Origin: an uncultured Actinomycetes bacterium
Lineage (GTDB): Bacteria; Actinomycetota; Actinomycetes; Nanopelagicales; Nanopelagicaceae
Direction: 5' to 3'
NCBI GenBank assembly: GCA_903878415.1
Contig: CAIRHO010000007.1
Span: 1 to 58,938, forward strand
DNA length: 58,938 bases
Of this stretch, positions 46,079 to 55,085 are shown piece by piece. Numbering within the stretch: position 1 is the first letter of the stretch; each line of letters starts with the position of its first letter. The position numbers and the translations under genes were made by a program. Below the pieces are notes generated by a model. The model worked only from the letters and a program-made list of their open reading frames with translations, was not told the DNA's origin and did no database searches.

Positions 46079-46870
46079 TTATTGCAGCTCGCTTAACAAG
46101 CCTGGCCTTACCGCTAGCCCCATCGAAGCATCAATTATTGCGCCATGCATTGAAGTTGATGCTGGAGCGGCAAGGAATATCACAATCTCTGCAATCTCAT
46201 CTGGCTCTATTAATCGACCTTTTGGAAGGGATGCGATAAATGAATTCCGTTCACTCTCTGACATGCCGACAAGGGTGCTCGCTTGAAACATTCCAGTGTT
46301 TGTAGCGCCGGGTGAGATTGCGAAAACATCTACATTTGTATAGACGTTCTCGGCCGCTAATTGTCGGGTTAAGAACGAGACTGCAGCCTTGCTCATCCCG
46401 TCTGAAAGTCGGAAATGCGGAAATGCTTGAAATCCTCCGCCTACTGAACTGAAATTAATTAACTTGCGGACGTTTTTTGATTCGCTAGTGATTTCAATAA
46501 AAATTTCGGAAATCTTCAAGGCGCCATATGCATTTATCGCAAACATCATCGAGTCTTGTTGGTCTTTATCAGATGCATAAGTTGTCACGGTTGCTGATCC
46601 GACCGCAGCAGCATTTACCAAAGTATCTATCGAGCCCATTTTCGATTGCACAGATAATAGGGTTTTGCGAATTGATTCAGCATCACTCATATCAATTGCA
46701 ACTGCAGTTGCTTTGCCATTGCAAGATTCTGCAAATTTTTCAGCAGCCGCAAAATTTGCTTTATCTTCTGCAAAGGTGAATGTAACTAAGTCACCTTGGG
46801 CAATAAATTTGCGAACACACGACTGGCCGATGCCACCCATTCCGCCTGTGATAAAGATATTCCGTGGCAT
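46079..46870 (-). CDS. Short-chain dehydrogenase/reductase
   Basis: 263 residues, classical SDR. ITGGMGGIGQSCVRKF is the TGxxxGxG cofactor loop, VNAAAVGS the NAG-like motif, and INFSSVGG...FRLSDGMSKAAVSFL the Ser and the active-site Lys. In the YxxxK motif, Tyr is replaced: the sequence reads LSDGMSKAA, so the usual catalytic Tyr is a Ser or Asp and activity may differ. It lies in the kynurenine operon 14 bases after the formamidase-like gene. Substrate unknown. Confidence 0.85.
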   Translation of the reverse strand: MPRNIFITGGMGGIGQSCVRKFIAQGDLVTFTFAEDKANFAAAEKFAESCNGKATAVAIDMSDAESIRKTLLSVQSKMGSIDTLVNAAAVGSATVTTYASDKDQQDSMMFAINAYGALKISEIFIEITSESKNVRKLINFSSVGGGFQAFPHFRLSDGMSKAAVSFLTRQLAAENVYTNVDVFAISPGATNTGMFQASTLVGMSESERNSFIASLPKGRLIEPDEIAEIVIFLAAPASTSMHGAIIDASMGLAVRPGLLSELQ

Positions 46871-46883
46871 ATTTACTCCGTTT

Positions 46884-47606
46884 TCATCTGTTGATCTGCG
46901 AGATTAACTCTGGCCAGACAATACTTTGAGGGTGAATCATTTCAAAGTGGCCGATATTTGCTAATTCTATGTAATTGATTGAACTTCCTTCGTCTTTTAA
47001 CTTCTCCACATATTTACGGGTTATCTCAATCGGTACCCATAGATCGCTCTCTCCATGGATGATCGATATATTTGCAGATAATGGGTCAAAAGTCATTGGA
47101 TCTAAATCTGGTCGCAAATTTGCCGGTTCACCTAAGAATTCCAGCGCCGCAGATTTATCTAAGTCCATCTCGTAGGTTGCTAATAGAGAAGTAACTGGGG
47201 CTAGGGCAATCACGCTTTTAACTCCTTTATTTTTTGCGCAAGCAACTAGAGCTAAATGTCCGCCAGCTGAGTGACCAATCAGAACAAAATCATCGGTTGG
47301 CAAATTTTTTATAGCCAAATCAATATCTGACACCATCGCATCTGGATTACCTGGAATTCTCCGGTATTCCAAAGATATAACTTGGTATCCCAACTCACTT
47401 AGGGCGGCGGCAAACGGTCGCAAATGCACTCGATCATATTCAGGGCGCCAATAACCGCCATGAATCAGCACCAATAAAGTATTAAATTTCTTAACTTTTG
47501 GCGCAAAAATATCGCCAACTTGTTCAGAGAACTCTCCATATTTAAAAGTGCTTGTTGGATCTACAGTTGGCAGATCAAATACCGAGCGGTCTTCTTCTGC
47601 CATCAA
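46884..47606 (-). CDS. Alpha/beta hydrolase, formylkynurenine formamidase-like
   Basis: 240 residues. LVLIHGGYWRPEYDR carries the HGGYW oxyanion motif seen in eukaryote-type kynurenine formamidases, LIGHSAGGHLAL the nucleophile Ser, GESDLWVP the Asp, and IGHFEMIHP the His. It would hydrolyse N-formylkynurenine to kynurenine and formate. The assignment rests on HGGYW plus position in a unit with kynureninase; a general carboxylesterase is the alternative. It is unrelated in fold to the metal-dependent bacterial KynB. Its start overlaps the ligase stop by 4 bases. Confidence 0.75.
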   Translation of the reverse strand: MMAEEDRSVFDLPTVDPTSTFKYGEFSEQVGDIFAPKVKKFNTLLVLIHGGYWRPEYDRVHLRPFAAALSELGYQVISLEYRRIPGNPDAMVSDIDLAIKNLPTDDFVLIGHSAGGHLALVACAKNKGVKSVIALAPVTSLLATYEMDLDKSAALEFLGEPANLRPDLDPMTFDPLSANISIIHGESDLWVPIEITRKYVEKLKDEGSSINYIELANIGHFEMIHPQSIVWPELISQINR

Positions 47607-49189
47607 TCTTTCAATCTAAATCTTTGTAACTTCCCAGTGGTTGTTTTTGGCAACGTTTCCACAAAATGAAGTAATCGTGGATATTTAAATGGCACAATCG
47701 TGCTCTTCACATGATCTTGCAACTCTTTCTTTAACTCATCACTTGCGATAAAACCAGGCCGTAGAACTACATACGCAGTAACGATCATCCCTCGTTCTTC
47801 ATCCGGTAAACCAACTACTGCGCTCTCTATTACCGCTTGGTGGGTAAGTAACGCGTTTTCAACTTCTGGCGCAGCTACGTTATAACCGCTGGAAATTATC
47901 ATGTCATCTGACCTTGACTGATATTGAAAATAATCATTTTCATGCTGGATGAAAATATCGCCTGTAAAATTCCAACCATTTTTTACATAATTACTCTGCC
48001 GTGCATCATTTAAGTATCTGCACCCAGTTGGCCCTTTAACTGCTAACAAGCCAGGTTCACCTCTCGGTAATTCATTAAAATCTTCATCAAATATTTTCGC
48101 AGTAAAACCTGTGACAACCCTGCCAGTCATTCCAGGAATAATTTCGTCATCTGCGGCGGAGATAAATATATGAAGCATTTCGGTTGCGCCAATCCCATCA
48201 ATAATTTTTATGCCGGTAGCCGCGTGCCATGCCTCCCAAGTAGATTTTGGTAGGTGCTCACCAGCAGAAACGCAGCGTCGCAAAGTAGGTATTGGAGTTT
48301 CATCCAGCAACGGCAAGATTGCCCGATATGCAGTTGGGGCGGTAAATAAAACGGTAACGCCATGTGTAGCAATCTCTTTCAAGAGGATTGGCGGAGCAGC
48401 TGCTTCTAGCATCAGCGAGGTCGCACCTGCCCAGAACGGAAAAATAACGAGTGCGCCAAGCCCAAAAGTGAAAGCTATCGGTGGTGAACCAGCAAATATA
48501 TCGGTCTCATTTGGTTGCAATATCTCTTTCGCGAAAGTTTCTGCGATTGTCAAAATATCTCGATGAAAATGCATAGTTGCTTTGGGTAAGCCAGTTGAGC
48601 CAGATGTAAAGGCTAGCAGGCTGACATCATCAGAAGCGGTATCACATGGTTGGTGTGCGCCGGTGAATTTACTTGCAGCGATAAAGATATCTGATTCTGC
48701 GCCACCACCATAAATTAAAGTTTTCCCACCATAATCCTTAACAGCGGTCCATTCATCCAAGAATCGGTAGTCCACTAATGCGAATTGAACTTTGGCAATT
48801 TCTACAATTTTTTCTAATTCACCAGTTCGTTGTAAGTGAATAGTGGTAACTGCAACTGCGCCTACCCTTAGTACCGCAAACCAAAGCGCAACTATTGAAG
48901 CATTGTTGGGTCCGCGAAGGAGAATTCGATTTCCCGGCTGCACCCCGATACTTTCCAAGTAGAGTGAAATTGCATTTACCTGATCAAATAATGCACCGTA
49001 TGAAATGGAACCCTCAACCGCTATCAAAGCTATTTTTTCGCGTCCTACACGGACCATGGTTTTATCAAGCAAAACTTCGCTGGCATTTAACCGTTCTGGA
49101 TAAATCGGCTGCGTCGTTAATTCCGGCCATTTCTCCTTTGGCGGTAAATTTTCTCGGGCAAAAGTATCTATATGAGCTGAGCGAAACAT
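47603..49189 (-). CDS. Acyl-CoA synthetase, anthranilate (2-aminobenzoate)-CoA ligase-like
   Basis: 528 residues, ANL superfamily. SAHIDTFARENLPP and YPERLNASEVLLD at the N-terminus are typical of benzoate / 2-aminobenzoate-CoA ligases. LLAFTSGSTGLPKATMHFH is the P-loop, IIDGIGATEMLHIFIS the second motif, GWNFTGDI the hinge Asp, and PKTTTGKLQRFRL carries the catalytic Lys at the end. It activates an aromatic acid with ATP and CoA. Next to kynureninase, anthranilate is the natural substrate (inference). It starts one base after the kynU stop. Confidence 0.82.
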   Translation of the reverse strand: MFRSAHIDTFARENLPPKEKWPELTTQPIYPERLNASEVLLDKTMVRVGREKIALIAVEGSISYGALFDQVNAISLYLESIGVQPGNRILLRGPNNASIVALWFAVLRVGAVAVTTIHLQRTGELEKIVEIAKVQFALVDYRFLDEWTAVKDYGGKTLIYGGGAESDIFIAASKFTGAHQPCDTASDDVSLLAFTSGSTGLPKATMHFHRDILTIAETFAKEILQPNETDIFAGSPPIAFTFGLGALVIFPFWAGATSLMLEAAAPPILLKEIATHGVTVLFTAPTAYRAILPLLDETPIPTLRRCVSAGEHLPKSTWEAWHAATGIKIIDGIGATEMLHIFISAADDEIIPGMTGRVVTGFTAKIFDEDFNELPRGEPGLLAVKGPTGCRYLNDARQSNYVKNGWNFTGDIFIQHENDYFQYQSRSDDMIISSGYNVAAPEVENALLTHQAVIESAVVGLPDEERGMIVTAYVVLRPGFIASDELKKELQDHVKSTIVPFKYPRLLHFVETLPKTTTGKLQRFRLKD

Positions 49190-50464
49190 CTATAAAACTC
49201 TCGCATTATTAATTACAATTTTCTTGTAATCCCCACTCTTAACCAAGTTACGAATCCGGTCAAATCCATCCCATATTTCTACAAATGAAGTCGTAAGCGG
49301 TGAAATTGCTACTCGTATTACATTTGGATTTCTAAAATCTGGAAATACTTTTGATATTTTGCGCATCGCTACCGAAATCTGAAAAGCATCTTCGTGAAGC
49401 AGCGATATGTGGCCACCTCGATGACTTGAAATTCGCGGTGTTCCAAGCGCAAAACCAAGATCTTTTAACCACTCCTCAAATAAATCGATCATCAACTCGG
49501 TACCAAGAGCTGCTTTGGCCTCGATCGCTTGAATAGTGGCTTTTTCAATCATTCCAAATGAAGTCTGAACTGCGCGCAATCCAATTACTGGTGGTGTCGC
49601 AATTTGGAAACCGCGAATGCCTTCAGCGCGTTCAAAAAGTGGCCCCATGCCAAATTGATCTCCTTGGGCAAACCAACCTTGAATTGGAACTCGAACTTCA
49701 TTTTGAATTTTCTTATTTACATATAACCAACCTGGTGCGCCAGGACCACCGTTGCCATATTTATAGGTACAGCCAACTGCGAGGTCTACGCTATCGCTAT
49801 CATAATTAAGCGCAATCGAACCAACAGCGTGCGATGCATCCCAGAGAGTTAGCGCGCCACATTTGTGAATTAATTCGGTTAGCCCCTTAACATCATTGCG
49901 AGCGCCGGAACGATATTGGATTACTTGAAATGTAACCAGCGCAACATCATCATTTAAATATGGAGTTAAAATTTCAGAAGTAATACGTTCTGGCTCTTCG
50001 ACTGATTGCGATGAATTTTCAATCATCACTAAATTCAAGCCAAATTCTTTAGCTAACCCTTGAAGGATGTAACGATCAGTCGGAAAGTTAGATGTATCTG
50101 TAACTATTGTTTTGCGATCTGGTCGTGCTTTGATGGCGCTTCTTGCTAACTGATAAAAGTTTACCGAAGTGGTATCGCAAGCTAAAACTTGTCCGGCAGC
50201 CGCGCCTAAAGTTGCGCGGCCAATTAAATCGCCAGTCTTTTCCGATTCGTCTACCCAATGGCTCCAACCATCAACAACTTCACTACCCCATTCGTCGCGC
50301 AGTAAGGTATTTAGCGCATCTATAGTTGCAATAGGTAATCGGCCGAGGGAATTACCATCTAAGTAGGAAACTTCCGGGTCAGCAATTAAGAATTTGCCTC
50401 GATACTCCGCAAGCGGGTCCTGTAGGTCCAGTAATTCTGCATGAGCACGATCGGTTTTACGCAT
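49190..50464 (-). CDS. kynU: Kynureninase
   Basis: About 424 residues. YLDGNSLGRLP is the kynureninase N-terminal signature, VTDTSNFPTDRYILQGLA and WDASHAVGSIALNY carry PLP-ring contacts, and VGCTYKYGNGGPGAPGWLYV has the PLP Lys (TYKY). It splits kynurenine to anthranilate and alanine. ATG 50464 is chosen over the longer 50488 because TACTCT lies exactly six bases before it, the leaderless pattern of this genome. It is the first gene of an operon with CoA ligase, formamidase, SDR and pyruvyltransferase. No tryptophan dioxygenase is in the window. Confidence 0.95.
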   Translation of the reverse strand: MRKTDRAHAELLDLQDPLAEYRGKFLIADPEVSYLDGNSLGRLPIATIDALNTLLRDEWGSEVVDGWSHWVDESEKTGDLIGRATLGAAAGQVLACDTTSVNFYQLARSAIKARPDRKTIVTDTSNFPTDRYILQGLAKEFGLNLVMIENSSQSVEEPERITSEILTPYLNDDVALVTFQVIQYRSGARNDVKGLTELIHKCGALTLWDASHAVGSIALNYDSDSVDLAVGCTYKYGNGGPGAPGWLYVNKKIQNEVRVPIQGWFAQGDQFGMGPLFERAEGIRGFQIATPPVIGLRAVQTSFGMIEKATIQAIEAKAALGTELMIDLFEEWLKDLGFALGTPRISSHRGGHISLLHEDAFQISVAMRKISKVFPDFRNPNVIRVAISPLTTSFVEIWDGFDRIRNLVKSGDYKKIVINNARVL

Positions 50465-50565
50465 TTCGGAAGAGTACTTTAGAACCAAGTACTTTTACAT
50501 CCCATAAAAAGCCGAAACGTTTAGAAATCTTTAAGATCAAGATCCTTTGCGATAAGGTTGGAAAC

Positions 50566-50733
50566 ATGTGTAGCAAAGTGAGTTGCAAGAGTTGCGGTAA
50601 ACCCACTTGGAGTGGCTGCGGAGAACATATAGAAGATGCACTCCATGATGTACCAACCAAGGATCGATGCCAGGGCCATGTAAACGAGCCAGCAGAACCT
50701 GGATTCTTCAGCAAGCTACTCGGTAAGAATTAA
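50566..50733 (+). CDS. Small Cys-rich conserved protein (55 residues)
   Basis: ATG 50566 to TAA 50731 gives 55 residues starting MCSKVSCKSCGKPTWSGCGE. The five Cys residues in C-x4-C-x2-C-x7-C spacing, and a later Cys before GHVNEP, suggest a small zinc or metal-binding fold. I recall similar short proteins across bacteria (MCxKxxCxxCGKPTWxGCG), function unknown. The C-terminus (PAEPGFFSKLLGKN) is amphipathic. A minus-strand frame overlapping it shows no pattern. It is the only gene between kynU (divergent) and trhO. Confidence 0.85.
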   Translation: MCSKVSCKSCGKPTWSGCGEHIEDALHDVPTKDRCQGHVNEPAEPGFFSKLLGKN

Positions 50734-50773
50734 CAAAATTGGTTGTATAGCGCTGCTCCTTTAGAATAGTGCC

Positions 50774-51682
50774 ATGCAGATTCCAAAGATCATTCTGTAC
50801 TACGGCTTTACGCCAATTACAGATCCAGATGCGATTCGTCTTTGGCAGCAAAACCTTGCGGAGTCGCTAAATCTAAAAGGTCGGATTTTAATTGCAAAGC
50901 ATGGCATCAATGGCACAGTAGGTGGCGACATTGAAGATCTTCGCAAATATGTGAAACTCACTAAACGCTATCCTGGATTTAAGAAAATAGATTTCAAATG
51001 GTCCGATGGTACCGGTAATGATTTCCCTAAATTAAGCGTAAAGGTAAAGAGTGAATTAGTTGCATTTGGTGACCCAGATGAAATTTCGGTAGATGAAAAT
51101 GGTGTTGTGGGCGGCGGAGTACATCTTAAGCCTTACGAAGTCGATAAATTAGTTGCAGAACGAGGTGACGAAGTCATTTTCTTTGATGGTCGCAACGCAT
51201 TTGAAGCAAAAATTGGCAAATTCAAAAATGCAATTGTTCCAAATGTAACTTCGTCACGTGACTTTGTAGATGAGATTGAAAGTGGCAAATACGATTACAT
51301 TAAAGATAAACCAATCGTTACCTACTGCACTGGTGGAATCCGTTGTGAAATTCTCTCTTCGGTTATGAAAAAGCGCGGCTTTAAAGAGGTTTATCAAATC
51401 GAAGGCGGCATTGTTCGCTACGGGAAAAAATTTGGAGACGACTCACTTTGGGAAGGTTCGCTCTTCACTTTTGACGCCCGTTTAGCGATTGATTTCTCTA
51501 ATAAAACAAAGGTCATAGGTGAATGTGAAAGATGCTCAAAGGCAACGAAACAGTTCTACAACTGCGCGAATTTAGCCTGCCATGAATTGGTTCTACTCTG
51601 TGATGAATGCGCTAATTATGATGTAAATAAAGGCTGTATTCATGAACTTACCAATACGCGCGATTCAGAAATGATTGGCTAG
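50774..51682 (+). CDS. trhO: tRNA uridine(34) hydroxylase, rhodanese-type
   Basis: 302 residues. An N-terminal acylphosphatase-like domain has [16 protein letters not shown] and [15 protein letters not shown]. The rhodanese domain holds the catalytic Cys in [13 protein letters not shown] near residue 185. A C-terminal zinc-like Cys cluster reads [14 protein letters not shown]...[11 protein letters not shown]. TrhO (YceA) makes 5-hydroxyuridine at tRNA position 34 using oxygen. The ATG has TAGAAT exactly six bases upstream, and TTGGTT is 17 bases before that (50739-50744 and 50762-50767), a full promoter for a leaderless mRNA. Confidence 0.95.
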   Translation: MQIPKIILYYGFTPITDPDAIRLWQQNLAESLNLKGRILIAKHGINGTVGGDIEDLRKYVKLTKRYPGFKKIDFKWSDGTGNDFPKLSVKVKSELVAFGDPDEISVDENGVVGGGVHLKPYEVDKLVAERGDEVIFFDGRNAFEAKIGKFKNAIVPNVTSSRDFVDEIESGKYDYIKDKPIVTYCTGGIRCEILSSVMKKRGFKEVYQIEGGIVRYGKKFGDDSLWEGSLFTFDARLAIDFSNKTKVIGECERCSKATKQFYNCANLACHELVLLCDECANYDVNKGCIHELTNTRDSEMIG

Positions 51683-51687
51683 AAAGT

Positions 51688-52479
51688 CTAAAGATCTGTT
51701 AACAGCCCGCCATCAATAATAAATGGCGCACCAATGACAAACGAAGCATCCGAGGAAGCTAAGAAAGTGATCCCGGCAGCAATTTCATAAGGCTGGGCAG
51801 CTCGCCCAAGTTTGGTTACATCAGAATTAAAACCAAGGTCATCTAACGGTTTACCAATCGCCAACGCATGAGCAGTAGACATGTCGGTATCTACTCCCCC
51901 AACAACTACTGAATTAACTCGAATTTTATCTTTAGTGTAATCAATTGCCATCTGGCGGCTTAACGCAACTACTGCGCCTTTGCTTGCTGCATACGCAGCG
52001 ACTTTCTCCATCGTTGCATAGGCATGTACTGAGGCGATATTTATGATTGATCCACCACCACGTTTCCGCAGAAATGGGATTGAATATTTTGATACTAAGA
52101 AAACTCCTTTTAAATTTGTATCTAAAACGTTATCCCATTCATCTTCGGTAGTTTCATCAACTGATCTGAATAGAAAAGTGCCAGCATTATTTACAACAAC
52201 ATCAATACCGTTATTAGCTTCCCCAATACCATTTACCACGTCTGCTATCGCTGCTGACTTTCTAAGGTCGCAAACTTTAAAATTTACTTTTAAGCCAGAG
52301 CCAGCCATCTCCTTAACCCAAGATTCGCCAATCTCTGCGCGCAAACCTAAGCCGTAAACAATCGCACCTTCTTGCGCAAATCTAGTTGCGGTTGCTTTTC
52401 CGATACCCGACTCCGCACCAGTTACAATTACAACTTGCTTATCGAATCGGTTAGGAATGAACAAAGCCTTACTTGGCAT
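51688..52479 (-). CDS. Short-chain dehydrogenase/reductase (sugar dehydrogenase-like)
   Basis: 263 residues, classical SDR. VTGAESGIGKATATRFAQEG is the nucleotide loop, VVNNAGTF follows, and INIASVHAY...VAAYAASKGAVVALSRQM shows the Ser and the YxxxK catalytic pair (Y-AASK). GGLLTDL ends it. It probably oxidises the sugar brought in by the adjacent CUT2 importer, giving a lactone that the SMP-30 enzyme could open. Its start overlaps the end of the permease gene by 11 bases. Confidence 0.9.
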   Translation of the reverse strand: MPSKALFIPNRFDKQVVIVTGAESGIGKATATRFAQEGAIVYGLGLRAEIGESWVKEMAGSGLKVNFKVCDLRKSAAIADVVNGIGEANNGIDVVVNNAGTFLFRSVDETTEDEWDNVLDTNLKGVFLVSKYSIPFLRKRGGGSIINIASVHAYATMEKVAAYAASKGAVVALSRQMAIDYTKDKIRVNSVVVGGVDTDMSTAHALAIGKPLDDLGFNSDVTKLGRAAQPYEIAAGITFLASSDASFVIGAPFIIDGGLLTDL

Positions 52480-53428
52480 CGAACTTAACCTTTTTTCGTT
52501 TCATATCAACGCTAAGCGAAACTAATACGATAACTCCAGTTATAACGGTTTGCCACCATGGATCGATATGTGAAGCAACCATGCCACTTGCTACAACTTG
52601 CATGAGTAACATTCCTAGAAATAACCCAGTTACTGTGCCTTTTCCGCCAAATAAGCTGGTGCCACCAATAACCATGCCAGCAATTGCCAGCAATTCCCAG
52701 CCAGAGCCAAGTGTGAACCAGGCACTGCTGAAATGTAACAAGGATAAATAACCGGCTAATGCAGCGCCACAACCAGTTGCCATAAATAGCAGTAATTTTA
52801 CTCGGTTTGTATTGATACCAGCAGTTCGGGCAGCTTCAGGATTGCTACCAATCGCCGCAATAACCTTACCAAAATTTGTTTTATTTAATATAAATTCTCC
52901 GACAAATATTAAGATGATAAAAATGATTATGCTGAAATATTTTCCAAGAGTCGAATCTTTAAATCCTTCATGCAAATCTGGGAAATCTGCGATTCCTTTG
53001 CCCTCAGAGACAAAAGTCGCCAAGCTCTTGCACATAAATAACATTGCTATGGTTGCAATAAAGGATGGAACTTTTCCATAAATTACAACAAGCCCATTAA
53101 TTAGGCCAACCAAAATCCCAGCACCTAAGCTAATTAAGAATGCGCTCAGCATGCTAAAGCCTTGGTGCGTCACCAAAATTGCGGAGGTTAATGCGCTAAG
53201 CGCAGCGGTAGCACCAATCGAGATATCAAATTCGCCTGAAGTTATGAGTAGCACCAAGAAAATTGATGCGATTCCAACGAATGCAATCCCTTGGACAACC
53301 GAGAGAATGCTTGCGTAGTTTGCGAAGGACGGATTAAGACCAGCAAAAATCCCAAATACCACAGCTACAAAAATTAATCGTTTTACAAATGGTGATAAGG
53401 CCGAAAAAACTTTCAGGTTTAATTTCAT
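52469..53428 (-). CDS. CUT2-type sugar ABC transporter permease (RbsC-like)
   Basis: 319 residues with about eight or more helices. Characteristic LITSGEFDISIGATAALSAL, GLINGLVVIYGKVPSFIATI, AARTAGINTNRVKLLLF, and GGTSLFGGKGTVTGLFLG are typical of the BPD_transp_2 family. It forms part of the channel for a monosaccharide importer together with the ATPase upstream (start overlaps that stop by 4 bases) and probably the second permease on the plus strand. Confidence 0.94.
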   Translation of the reverse strand: MKLNLKVFSALSPFVKRLIFVAVVFGIFAGLNPSFANYASILSVVQGIAFVGIASIFLVLLITSGEFDISIGATAALSALTSAILVTHQGFSMLSAFLISLGAGILVGLINGLVVIYGKVPSFIATIAMLFMCKSLATFVSEGKGIADFPDLHEGFKDSTLGKYFSIIIFIILIFVGEFILNKTNFGKVIAAIGSNPEAARTAGINTNRVKLLLFMATGCGAALAGYLSLLHFSSAWFTLGSGWELLAIAGMVIGGTSLFGGKGTVTGLFLGMLLMQVVASGMVASHIDPWWQTVITGVIVLVSLSVDMKRKKVKFDAK

Positions 53429-54963
53429 GATTGACCAATCGCCATCATCATAAGCTCCTGCTCCTTATTGATATCTCCGGTCATTTCGCCTCTCATTGCG
53501 CCTCCTGAAAAAACCAAAATCCGATGTGATAGCGCTAAGAGTTCTGGGAATTCGCTAGATACTAAAATAATGCCTACACCTTGCTTGGCTAGATCACTGA
53601 TAATTCGATATATCTCAGCTTTTGAAGCAATGTCAACACCTTTTGTTGGTTCGTCCAACATAAAAACGATTGGCTTTGCGAGCAATCCCTTTCCAATCAG
53701 AACTTTCTGTTGATTTCCACCACTTAAATTTCTGATCATCTCGTAAATATCTTGTGGCTTAACTGCCAGTGATTCGGTAATTTCGGCCGCAACTTCCTTC
53801 TCTTTCTGCTTATTTAGCAATCCCATTTTCTTGAACTTATCTAAAATACTTGCAGTTGAATTCGATTTTATTTCTAAGTTAAAAAATAAACCTTCTAATT
53901 TTCTATCTTCAGTTACATATCCAATTCCAGATTGAATTGCAGAGGGAATATCTTTTGAAGTTATCTCGCTGCCTTGCAATTCAAGCTTGCCAGCTAATAC
54001 TCGGTTGTCGCCATATAGCGCGCGTAGGATTTCGGTTCTTCCAGAACCGACAAGACCGCCAAGTCCAAGAATTTCACCAGCATGTAGATCAAATGAAAAT
54101 TCGGAAACCATAATTTCGCCTGGTTTGCGGGGGTTCTCCACAACCAAATTACGTGCTGAGAAAATTGCTTTTGCATCTTTGGATAAAACGTTCTTCTCTG
54201 GATATAAGTCGCCTAATTTTCTACCAATCATGTCGCTTACGAGCTGATTGGCATCAAATTCTGATCTTTCGCTAGTTCGAACCGTTTTCCCATCACGTAA
54301 AATTGAAACTGCATCGCATAGTTCTAGAATTTCTGGAAGCTTGTGGGTGATAAATACGGTAGTAAACCCACGTTTCTTAAGATTTCGAACTATCGAAAAA
54401 AGATTTGCAATTTCATCAGAAGTTAAACTTGAAGTTGGTTCATCTAAAACGAGAACTTTGGGATTCTTATAAAGTGCACTCGCTATCATCAAAATTTGCT
54501 TTTTGTGCAGGCTTAGTTCTGATACGAGCTGGTCGGCGGTTAAAGGTATTTCATTATCTTCAAGAAATTTTCTAATCTTTTGCAATCCATTTTTCTTTGA
54601 ATAAAACCCTTTGCGGTTCATCGCTAATTCGGAAAGTAAAATATTCTCTGCGACCGTAAGAGTGTCAGCTACTGTTATTTCCTGTGGAACTATTGAGATG
54701 CCTCGTACTTGTGCATCAAGCGGTGAACTCATTTTTACTGATTCACCAGCGACATTAATTTGACCTTCGAAGGTTCCACTTGCATAAATTCCACTTAAAA
54801 TCTTCATCAACGTGGATTTGCCTGCGCCATTTTGGCCAATTAATCCATGGATGGATCCAACTTTAACTTTTAAAGAAACATCATCGAGGGCAATTACCGG
54901 TCCGAAATTCTTATAAATTTTTATCATTTCAAGGGCGTAATTGTTATTGGATGAACTTGCCAT
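53425..54963 (-). CDS. CUT2-type sugar ABC transporter ATP-binding protein (RbsA-like, double domain)
   Basis: 512 residues with two ATPase halves. The first has Walker A GQNGAGKSTLMKIL and Walker B VLVLDEPTSSLT. The second has GLVGSGRTEILRAL, the degenerate Walker A usual for CUT2 ATPases, with LSGGNQQKVLIGKGL and FMLDEPTKGVD. It is the energy-coupling subunit shared by the permeases. It lies 122 bases downstream of the binding-protein gene, after a strong hairpin. It is the only ATPase gene in this locus. Confidence 0.95.
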   Translation of the reverse strand: MASSSNNNYALEMIKIYKNFGPVIALDDVSLKVKVGSIHGLIGQNGAGKSTLMKILSGIYASGTFEGQINVAGESVKMSSPLDAQVRGISIVPQEITVADTLTVAENILLSELAMNRKGFYSKKNGLQKIRKFLEDNEIPLTADQLVSELSLHKKQILMIASALYKNPKVLVLDEPTSSLTSDEIANLFSIVRNLKKRGFTTVFITHKLPEILELCDAVSILRDGKTVRTSERSEFDANQLVSDMIGRKLGDLYPEKNVLSKDAKAIFSARNLVVENPRKPGEIMVSEFSFDLHAGEILGLGGLVGSGRTEILRALYGDNRVLAGKLELQGSEITSKDIPSAIQSGIGYVTEDRKLEGLFFNLEIKSNSTASILDKFKKMGLLNKQKEKEVAAEITESLAVKPQDIYEMIRNLSGGNQQKVLIGKGLLAKPIVFMLDEPTKGVDIASKAEIYRIISDLAKQGVGIILVSSEFPELLALSHRILVFSGGAMRGEMTGDINKEQELMMMAIGQS

Positions 54964-55021
54964 TCTTATTTACCTTCCCTCAATTAAGTCCTCAACTTGC
55001 AAATAGTGATTCACCTAATAA

Positions 55022-55058
55022 GTGAACCAAGCTACTAAAGAACAGTAGCTTGGTTCAC
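55022..55058. terminator. 15-bp perfect hairpin between binding-protein and ATPase genes
   Basis: GTGAACCAAGCTACT and AGTAGCTTGGTTCAC pair perfectly around a 7-base loop. A T run follows on the plus strand, only a weak one on the minus. As with the dppA hairpin, it follows a binding-protein gene inside its operon and should stabilise that mRNA and reduce downstream expression. Confidence 0.85.
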
Positions 55059-55085
55059 CATTTTTGTCTTACCCCTATTTAGTGA

